NCBI GenBank assembly: GCA_023441625.1
Contig: JAEZOA010000022.1
Coordinates: 1 to 8,432 of the forward strand
Source: Bacillota bacterium
Lineage (GTDB): Bacteria; Bacillota; Clostridia; Acetivibrionales; DSM-1351
Direction: 5' to 3'
DNA length: 8,432 bases
The position numbers were made by a program, and so were the translations under genes. Positions 6,810 through 8,432 of the stretch are shown here, in pieces (position 1 is the stretch's first letter; every line of letters starts with the position of its first letter). The notes beneath the pieces were generated by a model. It saw only the letters and a list, made by a program, of their open reading frames with translations. It was not told the origin of the DNA and ran no database searches.

Positions 6810-7949
6810 ATAAAAGCTAATTCCATATTTATTAGCCAATACAGTGCCAACGCACCCCATTACACCTGCATTTTCCTCCAGCTCAGAAAGAACAATCTCT
6901 GTTTTAACAGGAGTAAGTCTGGATACTTCTTTTCTGATTGACAACAACAAACCCAGTCCAGCCTTTGAAACACCACCACCTATAATTACCGATTGGGGAC
7001 TGAGCACACTTACAATATTTGCAATTCCCATACTTAGATATTCGATCATTTCATTTACTGCTTCAATACACTCTATATCGTTACGAGAGGCTTTTTCAAA
7101 AACCTCCTTGCAACTTATTCCAACTTTTCTTTCGATAGCACTTCCAGAGGCAACACATTCAAAATATCCATAAGCATCAGGTGTATACCTTTCAGTTTCG
7201 AGCGCTTCCTTTGACAGTACAAGGTATCCGATTTCCCCACCTGTATAATTATGACCCCTGTAAATTTTGTTATCTATTATGATTCCACTTCCAATACCAT
7301 CTCCAATAGATATAAATACACAATTATTGTATTCTTTTCCCACACCCAGCCATTTTTCTCCGAAAACAGCCATATTAACATCATTATCAATAAAAACATC
7401 TAAACCAAACTCTTTTTCGAGTACATCACGAATAGGATAGTCTACCCAATTAAGCTTAGGAACAAATCTAGCTATACCATTTGTAATGTCTGTGGTACCA
7501 GGAATACCTACTCCAATTCCTATTAGTTTATCCTCTATACCAAGCTTCGCTGTCATTTCCCTTACTATTTTTATTATTTGATTTAAATAAATGCAGTCAT
7601 CGCAAATTTCTTTCTGTATTATCTCTTTTAATAATATTTTTCCTGATAAATCAGATATTACACAGATGCTTTTAGTCGCACCTATATCAATACCGACAAT
7701 ATATCCAGCAGATGGGTTAAACACCAGTTCTATCGGCTTTCTTCCACCAAGTTTTGTTGAAAGACCTTCCCCTTTTTCTCTAATAATATTTTCACCCAGT
7801 AATTCTTCAACAATTGATGAAACAGTTGACTTACTCAAATTAGTAAGAGTTGAAATCATAGCCCTGGATATTGATTTTTCCTTAACAATCAGCGAAAGAA
7901 CCGTATTTCTATTCATTAACTTTATATACTCTGGTGTTCCCTTTATCAT
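6807..7949 (-). CDS. ROK-family (NagC/XylR-type) transcriptional repressor lacking the zinc motif
   Basis: A 380-residue repressor with an N-terminal winged helix-turn-helix (about 10-75; recognition region about 29-50, NLSKSTVSSIVEELLGENII, then GGRKP in the wing). It is joined to an actin-like ROK domain: DIGATK phosphate loop (88-93), GVGIPG (146-151), DNDVN (188-192) with the Asp used as base in ROK kinases, IGDGIGSG (215-222) and GGGVS (324-328). ROK proteins normally bind zinc through the His of GEIGH and a CxCGxxGCxE motif. Here the first reads GEIGYL (Tyr242) and the second is replaced by a Cys-free stretch ending YGYFECVASG, so the site is lost. A pure regulator that senses a non-sugar effector is plausible. 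AGAAGGAG at 7966-7959 supports the start at 7949. It probably controls its own operon, with the lyase directly downstream and the CyuA-family gene upstream, perhaps through the palindrome in front of it. Confidence 0.9.
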   Translation of the reverse strand: MIKGTPEYIKLMNRNTVLSLIVKEKSISRAMISTLTNLSKSTVSSIVEELLGENIIREKGEGLSTKLGGRKPIELVFNPSAGYIVGIDIGATKSICVISDLSGKILLKEIIQKEICDDCIYLNQIIKIVREMTAKLGIEDKLIGIGVGIPGTTDITNGIARFVPKLNWVDYPIRDVLEKEFGLDVFIDNDVNMAVFGEKWLGVGKEYNNCVFISIGDGIGSGIIIDNKIYRGHNYTGGEIGYLVLSKEALETERYTPDAYGYFECVASGSAIERKVGISCKEVFEKASRNDIECIEAVNEMIEYLSMGIANIVSVLSPQSVIIGGGVSKAGLGLLLSIRKEVSRLTPVKTEIVLSELEENAGVMGCVGTVLANKYGISFY

Positions 7950-7984
7950 CCTCTAACACTCCTTCTAAATTTCACATACTTACT

Positions 7985-8008
7985 ATTTTATAACAAAAAT
8001 TATAAAAT
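7985..8008 (-). promoter_or_regulatory. AT-rich palindrome, candidate ROK operator
   Basis: ATTTTATAA (7985-7993) and TTATAAAAT (8000-8008) form a perfect 9-bp inverted repeat around a 6-bp spacer, in the 61-nt gap between the CyuA-family stop and the repressor start. ROK repressors bind AT-rich palindromes of roughly this size, often near their own gene. A TATAAT hexamer overlaps the dyad on the minus strand, but I see no good -35 partner. A weak RNA hairpin is the alternative; it has no G/C pairs, so it would be a poor terminator. Confidence 0.4.
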
Positions 8009-8010
8009 TT

Positions 8011-8432
8011 CTACTTTCTCTGTGTGCTGAGAATTTCTAACATTATGTTGTCTGCTTCCTTCATGCCCAAATCATTTATGAGACCGATATTTCGAATATT
8101 TTCATCTATATTATCTGTAATAATGCCACTACCCACCCGTATACCTGTTTTATTTACAGCCATATTTCCACTTAACACTGCACATTCTGCCGCAAAGCTA
8201 ACTTTAAAGGCACAGCTTTCCTTTGCACCATCACAAAGCATACCTCCAATGCTTCCAATAACAGTATTTATCGCATTTTCAGCTTCCTCCAAGCCTCCTC
8301 CAAGTAAATATGCTGTTGCAGCAGCTGCTCCAGCCGCTCCAGCAACAGCTGTTCCACACATTACTGTAAGACGGTTCATTTGACTTTTTATATAAATTGC
8401 AGTTAATATGGAAATGCATATTGCAGTCTGTC
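8011..8432 (-). CDS. cyuA: L-cysteine desulfidase (CyuA/UPF0597) family protein, N-terminal part beyond the window
   Basis: The minus-strand frame stays open through the right window edge: an ATG at 8379 is preceded in frame by QTAICISILTAIYIKSQ, which is family sequence, so that ATG is internal. The visible 140 residues are the C-terminal part of the CyuA/YhaM (UPF0597) family, related to the serine dehydratase alpha chain. These enzymes use a [4Fe-4S] cluster to convert L-cysteine to pyruvate, sulfide and ammonia. Three cysteines fit the cluster ligands: the Cys in VMCGTAVAG, and both in MLCDGAKESCAFK, where the Cys-x6-Cys spacing and the roughly 40-residue gap to the first match what I recall for the Methanocaldococcus enzyme. 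A glycine-rich TAYLLGGG segment and a C-terminal ENIRNIGLINDLGMKEAD complete the match. The proposed catalytic Cys lies in the missing N-terminal part. Some members may act on L-serine or related amino acids, so cysteine specificity is likely but not certain. It is upstream of the repressor and lyase on the same strand. Confidence 0.85.
   Translation of the reverse strand, partial: QTAICISILTAIYIKSQMNRLTVMCGTAVAGAAGAAAATAYLLGGGLEEAENAINTVIGSIGGMLCDGAKESCAFKVSFAAECAVLSGNMAVNKTGIRVGSGIITDNIDENIRNIGLINDLGMKEADNIMLEILSTQRK

Noticed and set aside
6844..7173. Plus-strand 109-residue ORF opposite the ROK gene
   Set aside because: It is antisense to conserved ROK motifs, with no ribosome binding site or recognisable product.
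8024..8383. Plus-strand 119-residue ORF opposite the CyuA-family gene
   Set aside because: The minus-strand frame has clear family motifs; the plus-strand frame is its mirror and matches nothing.
1..8432. CRISPR array, tRNA or rRNA genes, tandem repeats
   Set aside because: No regularly spaced direct repeats, cloverleaf-like sequence or ribosomal RNA sequence was found on reading through both strands.

Overview
The window is AT-rich DNA with strong AGGAGG-type ribosome binding sites, T-rich intrinsic terminators and Clostridia-like protein families. It most likely comes from an anaerobic, motile, low-GC Firmicute (class Clostridia); I cannot fix the genus from the sequence. It has three parts, and a gene is cut by each window edge.

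Left (1-2351, + strand): the C-terminal majority of a large PIG-L-type zinc deacetylase. It has two Ig-like (NEW3-like) modules and a Rossmann-like glutamine-amidotransferase/ThuA-like tail, and ends at a strong hairpin terminator. Between its stop codon and the terminator lies a 27-bp sequence with the form of a solitary IS3-family terminal inverted repeat.

Middle (2352-2992): a decayed stretch. The minus strand carries recognisable pieces of a TRAP-transporter fused permease (4TM/12TM type), broken by an in-frame stop and a frameshift. The plus strand beside it carries a short membrane fragment resembling the AbrB-duplication domain, closed by a bidirectional terminator. I recognise nothing in 2352-2464 or 2922-2992.

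Right (2993-8432, minus strand only): read in the direction of transcription, an L-cysteine desulfidase/CyuA-family protein (5' end beyond the window edge), a ROK-family repressor that has lost its zinc site, and an argininosuccinate-lyase superfamily enzyme that lacks the substrate-specific residues of true argininosuccinate lyase. These three look like one catabolic unit: the repressor-lyase spacing is 11 nt, and a palindrome lies in the 61-nt gap before the repressor gene. A structured terminator follows. A separately promoted methyl-accepting chemotaxis protein with a periplasmic Cache-type sensor comes next.

The most interesting idea is that the lyase releases fumarate from a succinylated amino compound and the CyuA-family enzyme then breaks down the amino acid set free. 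S-(2-succino)cysteine (fumarate + cysteine, then pyruvate + sulfide + ammonia) is a substrate that would explain the pairing. This is inference from domain identity, active-site substitutions and gene order, not a demonstrated pathway.
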